Source: a bacterium UBP1_UBA4771
GTDB taxonomy: Bacteria > Krumholzibacteriota > Krumholzibacteriia > Krumholzibacteriales > Krumholzibacteriaceae
Assembly (NCBI GenBank): GCA_002403295.1
Contig: DHHN01000145.1
Span: forward strand, 4,641 to 11,005
DNA: 6,365 nt
Direction of reading: 5' to 3'
Shown: piece by piece, positions 6,334-6,365 of the stretch
Position numbering within the stretch: position 1 is the first letter of the stretch
Layout: each line of letters begins with the position of its first letter
The notes under the pieces: generated by a model
The model's input: only the letters and a program-made list of their open reading frames with translations
Database searches by the model: none
What the model was told of the DNA's origin: nothing
Program-made: the position numbers and the translations under genes

Positions 6334-6365
6334 AGGACGCAAGCTGGTGGCAATCCCGCCCCCCC

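Larger units (their letters stand above)
6052..6365. other. Non-coding right end: leader, promoter region and truncated flank
   Basis: No convincing gene was found in these 314 bases. Bases 6052-6235 would be the leader of the secreted-protein gene on the minus strand. Bases 6232-6295 are AT-rich with the candidate promoter. Bases 6297-6365 contain the inverted repeat, a perfect TTGACA on the plus strand (6317-6322) without a good -10 partner, and a GGTGGCAATCC stretch ending in seven C at the window edge. The open frame at 6135-6353 on the minus strand has no ribosome site or protein-like composition. Confidence 0.6.

Noticed and set aside
6317..6345. Plus-strand promoter with perfect TTGACA
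   Set aside because: No -10-like hexamer stands 16-18 bases downstream (the 17-base position reads CAAGCT), and no downstream gene is visible before the end.

Overview
The window is a GC-rich bacterial fragment, apparently a short contig cut inside gyrA at the left and inside non-coding DNA at the right. The best lineage clue is the C-terminal module of the large secreted protein. It carries an N-H-P-N-P-F-N-P-S-T-T-I motif followed by a FlgD-like/T9SS-type beta domain, which is typical of the FCB superphylum. High GC together with this tail suggests a GC-rich FCB candidate phylum (Eisenbacteria-, Krumholzibacteria- or Latescibacteria-like). That is an inference; no phylogenetic marker was searched.

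Plus strand, 2-2662: the 3' half of gyrA (end of the coiled coil, the complete six-bladed DNA-wrapping domain with its GyrA box, and an acidic tail). It is followed with no gap (TAG then ATG) by a complete hflX, a ribosome-associated GTPase. The two look like one transcription unit.

Minus strand, 6051-2672: first a 662-aa secreted protein, with a signal peptide, eight ~50-residue propeller-like repeats, a fibronectin-III-like domain and the FCB-type C-terminal module. Next, 65 bases downstream and with its own candidate promoter and GTG start, is a 441-aa polytopic membrane protein of the GT-C glycosyltransferase type. It ends nine bases from the end of hflX, so the two units converge. The secreted and membrane genes may only be neighbours. 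A link between an exported protein and a lipid-linked-sugar glycosyltransferase is possible but unproven.

The right-hand 314 bases (6052-6365) hold the leader and candidate promoter of the secreted-protein gene, a small pair of competing hairpins at its ribosome binding site, and a 7-bp inverted repeat followed by a short sequence resembling a riboswitch core that runs off the end. No RNA gene, insertion sequence, CRISPR array or clear intrinsic terminator was found. Nothing here amounts to a demonstrably new system. The most distinctive items are the repeat protein with an apparent 'velcro' closure and several small regulatory candidates.
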